Notes under the pieces: model-generated
Seen by the model: the letters and a program-made list of their open reading frames with translations, nothing else
Databases searched by the model: none
What the model was told of the DNA's origin: nothing
In this document: in pieces, positions 1-8,843 of the stretch
How positions within the stretch are numbered: position 1 is the first letter of the stretch
Layout: every line of letters begins with the position of its first letter
Source of the DNA: Hondaea fermentalgiana
Lineage: Eukaryota > Sar > Bigyra > Thraustochytrida > Thraustochytriidae
Direction of reading: 5' to 3'
Assembly (NCBI GenBank): GCA_014084085.1
Contig: NPFB01000062.1
Coordinates: 14,510 to 63,615 of the forward strand
Length of the DNA stretch: 49,106 bases
Translations under genes and position numbers: made by a program

Positions 1-53
1 TTGCCTTGCCTTGCCTTGCCTTGCCTTGCCTTGCCTTGCCTTGCCTTGCCTTG
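1..53. repeat. (TTGCC)10 pentanucleotide microsatellite
   Basis: Ten perfect head-to-tail copies of TTGCC, cut by the window edge, so the true length is unknown. The same pentamer family recurs in the leader of the gene starting at 3650 and, as GGCAT, at 4515-4549. Confidence 0.95.
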
Positions 54-683
54 GAGGTTCTTGAGGTTTCTGGTTTGCTGACCTCTTGCACGCGGGCCGC
101 ACCGGGAAAGCAAGGGCATCATCATCCTCGAATACGCAAATGTAAGTACGGGAACGAGGAATCTTCAGGCCGGTACCTCTTTCGCGGTCGAAGTGTGCTA
201 TCATTTAGAGTAGTGTCCCACTCGCAAGATAATTTCGAGTGCCATGCTCGAACGGAACCTTGGGGACACGATTCGAGCAAAGGTTTTCAGATCGAACGGA
301 ATGTTAAAGTCTCTCCAGGCTTACCGAAGATCTCGAACTCGAACTCGTCCTTTCAGTTCTCCTTACGAATCATTCTCGTTCGCGACGCTTTGGCTCCGGG
401 GTATTCGTGCGTTGCTAAAATCCCAGAAGGAGAGAAGCGAGTGCCGGGCGCAACGGCGCACGCTGTGCCTTCCTTTACTCCTCCGACCACCTCGATCGGT
501 CGCATGGCCATTCGTTCATTTTCCCAGACGCGTTACGCCGACGCGTCAGAACATTATACGATGCCGTTTCTATGCGTGCGAACGTGCTCCCGGGCAGCCC
601 GCGCAGTCTCCATTTCACAGCCCTTAAGATGGTCAAGGTACTGTAGGGATCAGTAATGGAACTGCAGGGCCACTTTCCCCGTA

Positions 684-714
684 TCTCCCAGCCATGGACA
701 TGGCTGGTGGGAGA
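684..714. other. Strong hairpin (13-bp stem with a bulge)
   Basis: TCTCCC (684-689) pairs with GGGAGA (709-714), and AGCCATG (690-696) pairs with CATGGCT (699-705). A three-base bulge lies on the 3' arm. A second stem (GAAGGGC with GCCCTTC) follows within about 60 bases. This could be part of a structured RNA or chance; no RNA family was recognised. Confidence 0.4.
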
Positions 715-1447
715 CTGTGGTAGATTTTCCCCCTTACCAAAGTATGGAAGGGCGAGGTCGCTCGCGAAGCCCTTCACGAGATCATCGCAAGCGGACGGAA
801 TGCTGTTCACAGTGCCCGTAGGGTGCAAATCATCCTGACCCTCCTACCAAACTAGGACAGCGTGGTCTTCCTGACACAGGGAGTCAATCGACTGCGGGGA
901 TAGCATTTTTTTGACCTACCGCTGAGTCGGGCATTGGGCAATTTGCGTCTCACTAACTGTGAAGACAAGACGCGTTCCGAGTCTGTGCCTCAGAGCCATG
1001 TTTGCGAGACAAAGATGCATTGGGGTTTAAGATCATAATTCGGTCTTGTGCTCAGATTGGCAACCCGCGAGTTGGCTTGCCAAGCAATGTCGCCATCAAA
1101 CTATGGTTGGCTAAATTCAACGTGCGACAGTGGTGTCGTTCGCCACGGAGGATTAGACTCTCTCGCCCCCCCACTCGACGGGCTGGCTCTTCCAACCAAC
1201 CAGTCAGCCAGCCGACCGATCGAGACGAGCTCTTTGGAATACGGTGCAACGTACGCAAGGACAGTCTGGTGGCGTTCGCGGAAGAGTCAAGGAGAGCATT
1301 CTCGTCATCTCTTGCTCGTTCTTTTCCGATGATCTACGATCGCGAGGAGGCTTCGCGCAAGAATATTCTAAACGACTACCTCGGCGCGAAATACTGCGCA
1401 AAAACCTCAGCAAATTTATTTACTTCACGTTTTTTTTATCTGCCGGA

Positions 1448-1498
1448 CGCTTTTTCCCGAAAAAGCGATCGTCCCGGGCGCTCTTTCCCGAAATAGCG
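1448..1498. repeat. Two tandem inverted repeats, 31-bp spacing
   Basis: CGCTTTTT-CCCG-AAAAAGCG (1448-1467) is a perfect 8-bp stem. CGCTCTTT-CCCG-AAATAGCG (1479-1498) is a variant with one mismatch and the same loop. The copies are 31 bases apart, so this is a duplicated palindromic element with identical loop sequence. Function is unknown; binding sites for a dimeric factor are one possibility. Confidence 0.5.
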
Positions 1499-2618
1499 AC
1501 TGACCGTCCAGGCTCATCCGCGAGGTCGCGCCATGGCTTCTCCTTGCCGCGCCTAGCATAGCGCCCATGCCCTCGTTTACCATCAAGGCCTCAGAACGAG
1601 GGACCTCTATGAAGAGCAGGGCTGCTTCGCTCGTGGTGCTGGTCGCACTTTTCTCAACGCTCTTGCATCCCTTGAAAACGCGTATCAAAGTGAGCGTCCG
1701 GGGACTCGAGCTTTGGGGAATAAAAAAAAATCTGCACTCACCACCCACTTGAGAGCAAATCAGGCTTTTGCTGCGCACAGCCAGGCCTGGGCCGGTCGCA
1801 GACGCGGCACTCATTTCTCGTTGCGAGTAGCATGCGGGCTTAGGCTCGGCTGACTCCCAGAAAGGCTCCCGAGCGATAAGTGTTCATCCAGGCTCCACTT
1901 GCCCAGGGAGGTTGGTGGGTGACTCGACGCGTCGTTCCCGCTGAAATGTACTAGTAGTCGGCGTAAGAAACTCTCAAGCGCGCCATTCATTTTTGGTTCC
2001 GTGGCTGACTTCTGGGGAGACCTCTGAGCGGCCCAGTTTGTCCCTTACATTGCGTATTTTGGAGGAGGAAATAAAATTTGACATGTTTCGTCTGTTTGCG
2101 TGCGGGGAGTCGATCTTTGCGCGCGGCGTGGCTGGATTTCAAGCCTGATCAGAGATTCCGAGAGGCCATTGTCGTCCCAAGCTTGGCATCTTCTTCTCTT
2201 TTTCTTTTTTTTTTCTTTTTATTAGAGGGAAAGACAGTTCGCCTCGCAACGTTTTGACTAGAAGCTTGAAGGAATTTGCGCAAGACGAGGCTGGCTTCTA
2301 GATCTTTCAGGCATGAAAAAGGGACCTAGAGGATGTGCTCGAGCGATCATCATTGTCCTTGGGCTAGGCAAGGCTTCACTTGCCCTTCTTCGAAATCAGG
2401 CGCAGCTTTGGTCAGAACGTTCGCTCGAGTCTACACCTGTGTTTTCCCCTTGTATAAAAACAAAGAAACAAAGAACAAAAGAAAATTGAGCTAGCAAGCA
2501 CCGTGACATGCTGCCAAATGCTGTCAAGAAGGAATGGGAGACCAAAAAAGAAAACATGCTGGCTAGTATCGAGTACATACAAAAATTGGCAAATGATCAG
2601 AGACAAGGAACCAGCCAT

Positions 2619-3650
2619 CTACAGGCTGCATACCTCGGCAAGAACGTCATCCGTCCTGGACGTCAGGCGCGAAGCACTGACGGTCATCTGGTAGTTTTCG
2701 TTGTTGTTGTAAAGGTTGTTGTAGACACTGGACCTGAACCTGATGTCCACAAGAAAAACATCGTCATCCGTACCGAGCTCGTCGTCAGGGCCTCGCACAA
2801 GGTCGTCGGCGGCGTTGCGCACACATACCCTCGGGCTTCGCGAGTAGCCATAGCTCGAGCAGCTGTTCCCAGTGTTCGGATTGGTGGACGCCAATGCAAC
2901 AACGGTTCGCGAAGCGCCTTCACGAACAGGAGTGTTCGAAAGGAGCTCGTTGACAAGGGCAACACCACCTCCGAGTCCGCGCGAGCGTTGCGAGGAGCGG
3001 TACAGGTCGCTTTCGAGCGCCTCGAGGAGGAGAGTGACGTTGCTAGCCTCAGGCGCGGTGAAATCCCAGAGCACCTCGGCGTCCGCGGCGTAGGTGACAA
3101 TGGCGATTCGAGACTGGTCCTCGCCGGTGCCAATGTAGAAAGCAGCAGCCATTTCTGCAATGAAGTCCTTGACCTCGTTGATGTTCGCGACGGACATCAT
3201 CGTACTCGTATCGACCAGGAAAACGACGTCGCTAGGGGAGCCGCCACAGACCATTGCCGGCGAGAGCGTTGGGGAGCTCGTCGGTGCCGCGGTCGGTGCG
3301 TCCGTGTATGTCATATTCGAGCACTCGCGCGGGCCAGAGACGTAGTCGGCGTCGGCGTACATGTCATCCACTGAGTCAAAGAGCTCGCAGGTCTTGTTAG
3401 CGCTGGATGCGTCGAAGAAGGACCACGCGGTGCAGTTTTCGACGGCGATGCACAGTGAGTAGCACTCGTCTACAGTGGCCAAATCGTCGAGTTCGAAAGC
3501 CTCGACGATGGAGCCATCGTACACGACAGCGTCCTCGACACACTCCGGGCTGGAGATGTCAAGGATGACTTCTTCTTCCTCAGCGGTCTCGGCGGCGACG
3601 ACGCCGAGAAGAGCGGCCGAAGCCAATGTGAAGGCAGCGTACGCTCTCAT
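2619..3650 (-). CDS. Secreted Apple/PAN + degenerate vWA protein (343 aa)
   Basis: Predicted extracellular protein with unknown ligand. The ATG at 3650 gives a typical signal peptide (residues 1-20, cleavage after VVAA); the ORF continues upstream in frame, but only this Met precedes a hydrophobic core. An acidic stretch is followed by one Apple/PAN module (C37-C110, with the family pattern C..C...C.AW ending in SGPREC). A short PT linker and a vWA-like domain (about 140-343) follow. The vWA aligns with those of the giant paralogues at 8844-15410 and 16700-22909, sharing LWDFT, NPN and GPDxxxGTxDD. Its MIDAS is damaged: the first motif reads DTSTM instead of DxSxS, the Thr position is G225, and the Asp of TDG is S255. 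Metal-dependent binding is therefore unlikely. It is the first of four same-strand family members. Confidence 0.88.
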   Translation of the reverse strand: MRAYAAFTLASAALLGVVAAETAEEEEVILDISSPECVEDAVVYDGSIVEAFELDDLATVDECYSLCIAVENCTAWSFFDASSANKTCELFDSVDDMYADADYVSGPRECSNMTYTDAPTAAPTSSPTLSPAMVCGGSPSDVVFLVDTSTMMSVANINEVKDFIAEMAAAFYIGTGEDQSRIAIVTYAADAEVLWDFTAPEASNVTLLLEALESDLYRSSQRSRGLGGGVALVNELLSNTPVREGASRTVVALASTNPNTGNSCSSYGYSRSPRVCVRNAADDLVRGPDDELGTDDDVFLVDIRFRSSVYNNLYNNNENYQMTVSASRLTSRTDDVLAEVCSL

Positions 3651-3657
3651 TTTGATC

Positions 3658-3726
3658 TGCTGTGCTGTGCTGTGCTCTGCTTTGCCTTGCTTATCCCTCT
3701 CCTTTGCCTTGCCTTGCCTTGCCTTA
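3658..3726. repeat. Pentanucleotide repeats in the leader of the 343 aa gene
   Basis: On the plus strand (TGTGC)3 is followed by interrupted CTTGC copies ending about 3725. On the coding strand these read as AGGCA and AGCAC pentamers that end within 10 bases of the ATG at 3650, so they probably lie in the 5' untranslated region or core promoter. Confidence 0.7.
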
Positions 3727-4514
3727 TGTCTTGCCTGGTGTGTCTTGCTTTGCACGTCTTGTTCGCCGCTCTTTGTCAGCGCAATGGATTGAAGGTTTGC
3801 TCTGTGCGCCACCTGTCTTGGCGTGTACGGGGGCGCCCGGGTGTTGGGCAACAAGTTACACTCACACTCACACTCAAACTCCCTCCCCCCTCCGCCCTCT
3901 ACGCTCTTTCCTTTCCCTCCTTTTAACCCAGAGAGAGAGGTGGAGAGAGAGAGAGAGCGGCGAAACGTTTTTCCTTTAGCGCTTCCGGCTGAACGCGCGC
4001 CTTCTTCTTCTTTCCCCTTTTTCTTCCCGGCACACGGCGTCATCGATTGCGCGCCCCCTTCTCGTCGCCTCGTCACGCCGGCACCTCGAGGCGCTGGCAG
4101 CTTGCCTCGAACGGTAACCTGCCGCCGCTCGTGCTCGCATCTCGTGAAGACCGCGTCGGCCCTCCATCTCCGACCTAGCCGCCGAAGAAAGGCTCGAGCG
4201 CCCGCCGCTTCGTGGTCTTGGACGCGGCGCTCTCCAAGATGCGCGCCGTGCTCGCTTACGCGCTCTCTGCAGTGCGGTCCTTCACTTCGAAAGACGCGCA
4301 GAGGCGAGAAACCGAACCAAGGTGCACTATGCGATAAAACGCCCGAGGAGGGAGGAGGGAGGCGCATTCACGCCATCCCTCCCTCCCTCCCCTCCCTCCC
4401 TCTCTGCAGCGGCCTCGAGCGAGAGGCGCGCAGGAAGACCGCACGCGCCCAGGGACGCGCGGCGCGGTGTCCGGTCGCGGCGCGCGGCGGCCTCGACTCG
4501 GCGCTGCAGAGCGA

Positions 4515-4549
4515 GGCATGGCATGGCATGGCATGGCATGGCATGGCAT
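4515..4549. repeat. (GGCAT)7 microsatellite
   Basis: Seven perfect copies of GGCAT, 35 bases. Same pentamer class as the TTGCC run at the start of the window. Confidence 0.95.
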
Positions 4550-6139
4550 GGCGGCCGACTGTGGCGGCGAGGATCGCCATTGCGCCTCCCTTTCTCCCTT
4601 CCCGCCTTTCTTTCTTTTTTTTTCTTTTTTTCCATTCCCGACTGACAGCTGGCTGCTACTGAGAGCGCCCGCTTGGATCGGCTCCGAGCGGCGACGCCCG
4701 AGCTCGGCCTGAGCGCGGAAGCGGCTGCGGCGGCGCGACGCGAGCCGGGCCGCGCCAGCCCTGGGGCGGCGGCTGCACATCCTGCGCGCGAGGACGAAGC
4801 CGAGCGCCACCGAGCAGGAACAGAGCAGCAGCAGGGCAGCAGCTGCAGCAGGAGCAGCAGGCGAGTGAGCAGCAGGCAGAGCGAGGAGCGAGTTCAAGGA
4901 GCCGAACCGAGCTCGGCGCACTGTCCCCTCACCAGCTGGCACTGTGTGCCGCCTGTCTTTCACAAACGAATGAACGGGCCTCGGCGAGAGGTCAACGAGA
5001 AGAAGGAAGGAGGGACGAACCAAGCCAACCCAAGCCGCCGAGACGAACTCGAAATATCTCTGTTTATTTCAACCCGTGCTGCCAGTACCGGCGGTTGCCG
5101 CCTTCAACTGCAGCACACGACACGAATTGAAGGGAGCCGCGCTTATGGCCAAGTTGACTAAAGCCAACGGCCGCAGCCGGCCGAGGCCGCGGCGTTGCCT
5201 CGGAGCTGGCTAGCATGCCAGCAGGCAGGGTGGCTTGCTGACGGGCTGGCAGGTCTACCGGTTACTTTACTGAAGGATTTGCGGTAAAAGAAGGGCCGGC
5301 CACCTTGGCGCAGAGTCGAGTTCGCACGAGACGGATCGCACTTAGGTTGCCGTTCGCTGTGTGATGGTGGAGACGATGACGACGCATCGTGAATGCAGAG
5401 TAGCGAGGGTCAGAAAAGAGCCTGAGGGAGCGAGAGAAAAGCCTCAAAGTGTATGAGGTACACAGGAGAGAAAAGTCCACCACTTGCTCGATACCGCAAA
5501 GATGGCCGAACGGTCAGCCAGACAGCTTGAAAGTTAGAAAGTCAGACCGAGCGAACGCGACATCTTTTGTTGAAGCGCGTAAAGCCTGGAGAAGACGGGA
5601 AAAGACTCCATAGCCGCTTGTCATGGCGAAACGTGCGGCCGTTGATGGTCCGGCTCCTTCAACGCTGGTGCCTGCCTCCCACCATCCAGCGCCTACTTCT
5701 CAGCTAGCTTGCTAGCGACTAGTTTTTTTGCCTGTTAATCGTCGATGTTTCGGGAATCAGGTGCTGACACTCATCTTCGAATCATCCAACAGGCATCCTC
5801 AGGACGCGGGAGACCGAGATTCATGCCCCCAAAGGCATTCTTTATCGTAAGAAAAGCAAAAGAATCGTTGTGTGTATTTATGTGTGCCGTGAAAAAAAAA
5901 AGCCTTGCACATTAGGACTCTGACGGCAAGTCCAGCTGCGACTCGCTCATCGTAGAAAGAGAATCCTGGAGAAATAATGTTTATGGGACAAGTACGATAG
6001 CGTCGATTGCCTCGAAAATCCAAGCAACCCCCAAAACACACTTCAACCTGCCCATGATTGAATACATATCAGTTCAGATAGCCAAACGCATACACGAAAT
6101 TTTACAAATTCACACAGTCAGACTATCATTTTGGTTTTG

Positions 6140-6799
6140 TTAGTACCACTCAGTCGAGTTGTAGTCCGTCTCGTTTGACATGGTTGGCGTCTCCGTGAAA
6201 AGAGGCGTCGGCCATGGCGCAGGGGCCTCTGTTGCGTTGTAGTCTGCGACAGGCGACTCCGTGGCCATCCACTCGGTGCCGTTGTAGTCAGGCACACCGG
6301 TGCTGTTCCCGTCAATCATGTCGGTACTGTAGTAGTCAGGCACATCTGTGCTGTTTCCGTCGCTCACGTCGGTCTCGTTCCAGTCAGAAAAGTCGGTCTC
6401 GTTCCAATCGGGAAAGATTGCGGGGGCCTCGGTGATCTGAACCGTGGGCGACGGGGTGGTGTACTCCGGGCCTTCGACCTCGCTTTCGCAGTCCTTGGGG
6501 CCCGAGACGTAGCCTGCGCTGGTGTCGTTGAAGCCGGACACCTCGGAAAAGAGCATGCAAATGCTCGAATCCTCAGTCGACGAATAGGACCATGCAACGC
6601 ACTCGTCTTCATATTGGCAAAAGAGGTGGCACTCGTAGTCGGCCTTCATGATGTCGGTGAACTCCTCAAGGAGACCACCAGTGAGAAGAACGTCGACGTC
6701 ATAGCAGCCCTCGGGCGCCTCTTGAGCGACGGCACTCTGCCAGAGACCGGCGACGGCGACCACCACGAGGGCGGCAAAGACGTTGTTGCTCCGAGCCAT
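6140..6799 (-). CDS. Secreted single-Apple protein with sequon-dense tail (219 aa)
   Basis: Predicted secreted glycoprotein. The ATG at 6799 opens a signal peptide (hydrophobic core 8-24, likely cleavage after SAVA at residue 25). One Apple/PAN module spans C32-C104 and ends in SGPKDC, matching SGPREC of the neighbour at 2619-3650. The remaining 115 residues are a degenerate repeat of about 12 residues around D(W/Y)NxT(D/E), with eight N-x-S/T sequons plus one in the Apple module. The tail is acidic, has no vWA domain and no membrane anchor, and ends in EWY. It may be a family member that lost or never had the vWA domain. The leader upstream of 6799 is a CA/CACG tetranucleotide repeat. Confidence 0.8.
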   Translation of the reverse strand: MARSNNVFAALVVVAVAGLWQSAVAQEAPEGCYDVDVLLTGGLLEEFTDIMKADYECHLFCQYEDECVAWSYSSTEDSSICMLFSEVSGFNDTSAGYVSGPKDCESEVEGPEYTTPSPTVQITEAPAIFPDWNETDFSDWNETDVSDGNSTDVPDYYSTDMIDGNSTGVPDYNGTEWMATESPVADYNATEAPAPWPTPLFTETPTMSNETDYNSTEWY

Positions 6800-6841
6800 T
6801 ATTCTAGTGCGTGTTTGTGTTTGTGTCTGTGTCTGTGTACA

Positions 6842-6843
6842 CG

Positions 6844-6883
<40 letters not shown>

Positions 6884-6885
6884 TG
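6842..6885. repeat. (CGTG)11 tetranucleotide microsatellite
   Basis: Eleven perfect copies, beginning 43 bases upstream of the ATG at 6799 and preceded by GTTTGT/GTCTGT repeats that run almost to the start codon. Likely in the promoter or 5' leader of the 219 aa protein gene. Confidence 0.95.
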
Positions 6886-7123
6886 TGCTCGCTCGTTTTC
6901 GTGCTTGCTTGCTTGCTTGTTCAGTTGTTTGCTTGCTTGTTCACGTCCCCTTCTATTTCTATACTTTGCGTTGTGGTTTTGCTTGCCTCGCTCTGAAGGC
7001 TGCGCCGGCCTTCCTCCTCCTCGTTGTTCTCTAGTCTCGCGGCTTCCGGCCTCTGGTTCGGTTTCTTCTTCCACTTATTGGCCTCGTAACCAACATGCTT
7101 CTACTGACCGCGTAGGCAAAAAA

Positions 7124-7156
7124 AGCTAGCTAGCTAGCTAGCTAGCTATAGCTAGC
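7124..7156. repeat. (AGCT)n self-complementary microsatellite
   Basis: About eight AGCT units with one interruption (TATA). Each unit is palindromic, so the tract can fold on itself. Confidence 0.9.
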
Positions 7157-7526
7157 AAGCAAATGAACGAGCAAGCAAGGTTCGTTTCTCGCAGGCCCTG
7201 GGACCCCAGGCCGGTGTCCCGGTCCCGGCGTCGGGGCAGGAGGCAAGGAGACCGCATCGTGACGTGGCGTGGTGGCGGCGGCGACGGGGTGCGTGCTGGC
7301 GTGCTCAATTGCGCGGCGCTCAGCTGGCCGGTGCGCTGCCGAGGGCCTTCCTATCTGCCCTGCGAATGGGCCTCCCCGGCGGCGGCAGGCGCGAACCGCC
7401 ACATCGCACGCGCCGCCGAGCTCGGCGAGCCCCCCTCCTTCTACCAACAGCTCGGGCTTCTTTTTTACTTTTCATTCTGTCTCTCTCTCTCCCTCTCTCT
7501 ATGTCCTTCTTCATTTTTCCTTTTTC

Positions 7527-7557
<31 letters not shown>

Positions 7558-7559
7558 TT
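7527..7559. repeat. (CTTT)n microsatellite
   Basis: About eight perfect CTTT units within a longer pyrimidine-rich stretch (about 7479-7565). Confidence 0.9.
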
Positions 7560-8843
7560 ATTTTTAGTTGCACCAGCAAGTAGGGGCGCGCGTGGGTGCT
7601 CGGCGAGCGTGTGGCTGGAGCGACCAAAACGCAAGCAGCAGCGCACGAACTAACTAACAGCTGCACGAGCGATTGAACGACCCGGGGAATGAATGCAAGC
7701 GTCGAGGAAAGTAGGCTCGCAGAGAGAACTGCGCCTCCCCCGATCCTCCTCCGACCATAGAGCTAGCTTCTCGCTCCGTGCGCTCGAGGACCTCGCCGAG
7801 CTCGCAGTTGATCGAAAGCACCGATCGAGCGAATGACCGCGAGCTCCGAGGCGCGAGGGGTGTGCATTTCTGCTTGCCAATGGCACTCCGTTTTCGTGCC
7901 CTCACGTCATCATGGATTCATCGCAAAGCCAGTGGCGGGTCTTTCGCTGGGTCTTTCGTTGAGTCCTTCATTAATCGACGCGGGTCGTCCGTGCAAATCG
8001 GGGTCTTCGTTCTCGAGTGGCATCACTGCATCTCCGACATCCCGCGCCACATCGGTTTCCCGCCGCCGCCGCCGTTTGCCGGCCGGGCAGCTGCACTCAG
8101 AGACAGAGGCTACACACGCTACCGCCCGCTCGACGCCTGGGCGCGTGCGAGCGCGGGCAGAGGAGACAGCGGGCGACGACGAGTACCAGAGACTAGTAGG
8201 TTCTAAGAGAACCAACGGCAAAACGAAGGCGTCACCTCCAGCGACGAGGCTCTCCATCCCTCGCTCCCTCCCTCCCTCGATTGTGCCCGCGCGCGCGTCA
8301 CTCAGCAGCTTCGACGGACAGAGGGTGGGAGGGCGGGATGGCGACCGCGACGCGAGTGACGGTTTCGTGCTCGAGGCGGCCGAAGTGAGCGCAAGACTGC
8401 ACCCCCCCCCCATGTTCCTTCGGTCACATTTGGAAAAACGAAACCGCAAAGATGAACCCCGCTCGCCACTACCGATGGCGATGGCGACCCAGGCTCCATC
8501 GCCCCTCTCGTACGGTCGCGTGAACGCTCGTGAGACATGGGATGAGACGAAGTGGCGCGTCACACGCGAGGTGCAAAGTGCTCGAGCGGTCTCGAATCGG
8601 TAGCGGCGGCGGTGGCACTGCTGGCAGCGGCTGGAACAAAGATTGCAAAAACGCGCATTGCAACCAGAAGTGAGACAATCTCCCCGGCTCCTCGTGCGCT
8701 GTAGAAGCCGATCCAAGCTCGAAGTACACGCTCTGTCTCGGAGCGCAAGCGGCGCAGCTATGCAGACTTGGGCAGCTTTGGTCTTGGACCAATATCATGC
8801 AAGGGGAGAAATTTCTTTTTTTTCTTAGAACTCGGAGTGAATC

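Larger units (their letters stand above)
1..2618. other. Intergenic region, no supported gene
   Basis: No ORF here has family resemblance or a convincing start; the longest begin at non-ATG codons or read through a microsatellite. Visible structure consists of a (TTGCC)10 run at the very start, a strong hairpin at 684-714, a second short stem-loop at about 747-776, a T7 run at 906-912, and two similar inverted repeats at 1448-1467 and 1479-1498. The part next to 2619 would contain the 3' untranslated region of the minus-strand vWA gene. Confidence 0.6.
3651..6139. other. Intergenic region, low-complexity, no supported gene
   Basis: Contains the upstream region of the gene starting at 3650: (TGTGC)n and (CTTGC)n pentamers at about 3658-3725, CACTCA repeats near 3858-3880 and a GA-rich run near 3930-3958. 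Further on are a CCCT-rich tract (about 4376-4402), (GGCAT)7, a CAG/GCAG-rich stretch at about 4820-4880 and ordinary sequence up to the 3' side of the next gene. Overlapping ORFs on both strands are repeat-driven and share nothing with known families. Confidence 0.6.
6800..8843. other. Intergenic region rich in simple repeats
   Basis: Starts with GTGT and (CGTG)11 repeats just upstream of the ATG at 6799, then GCTTGCTT repeats, (AGCT)n at 7124-7156, a CT-rich run about 7479-7501 and (CTTT)n at 7527-7559. The remainder (7560-8843) is GC-rich with many overlapping ORFs on both strands, none resembling a known protein. The end next to 8844 is the 3' side of the giant vWA gene. Confidence 0.6.

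Noticed and set aside
6..656. 216 aa ORF starting in the TTGCC microsatellite
   Set aside because: Begins at a TTG, its N-terminus is only the translated repeat, and the rest has no recognisable features.
640..960. Possible U-type snRNA (Sm-like AUUUUUUUG at about 905-913; some U4/U2-like words)
   Set aside because: Matches are short and scattered; the 5' ends and base-pairing regions required for U1, U2, U4, U5 or U6 could not be found in order.
2508..3374. 288 aa plus-strand ORF opposite the small vWA gene
   Set aside because: Antisense to a well-supported gene with signal peptide and homologous domains; no independent evidence.
4256..5023. 255 aa minus-strand ORF
   Set aside because: Ala/Arg/Ser-rich translation of GC-rich and repeat sequence (GGCAT and CAG runs), overlapped by equally long ORFs in other frames.
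7910..8716. 268 aa minus-strand ORF and overlapping ORFs between the 219 aa gene and gene A
   Set aside because: Composition typical of random translation of GC-rich DNA, overlapping long ORFs in several frames, no domain or signal peptide.
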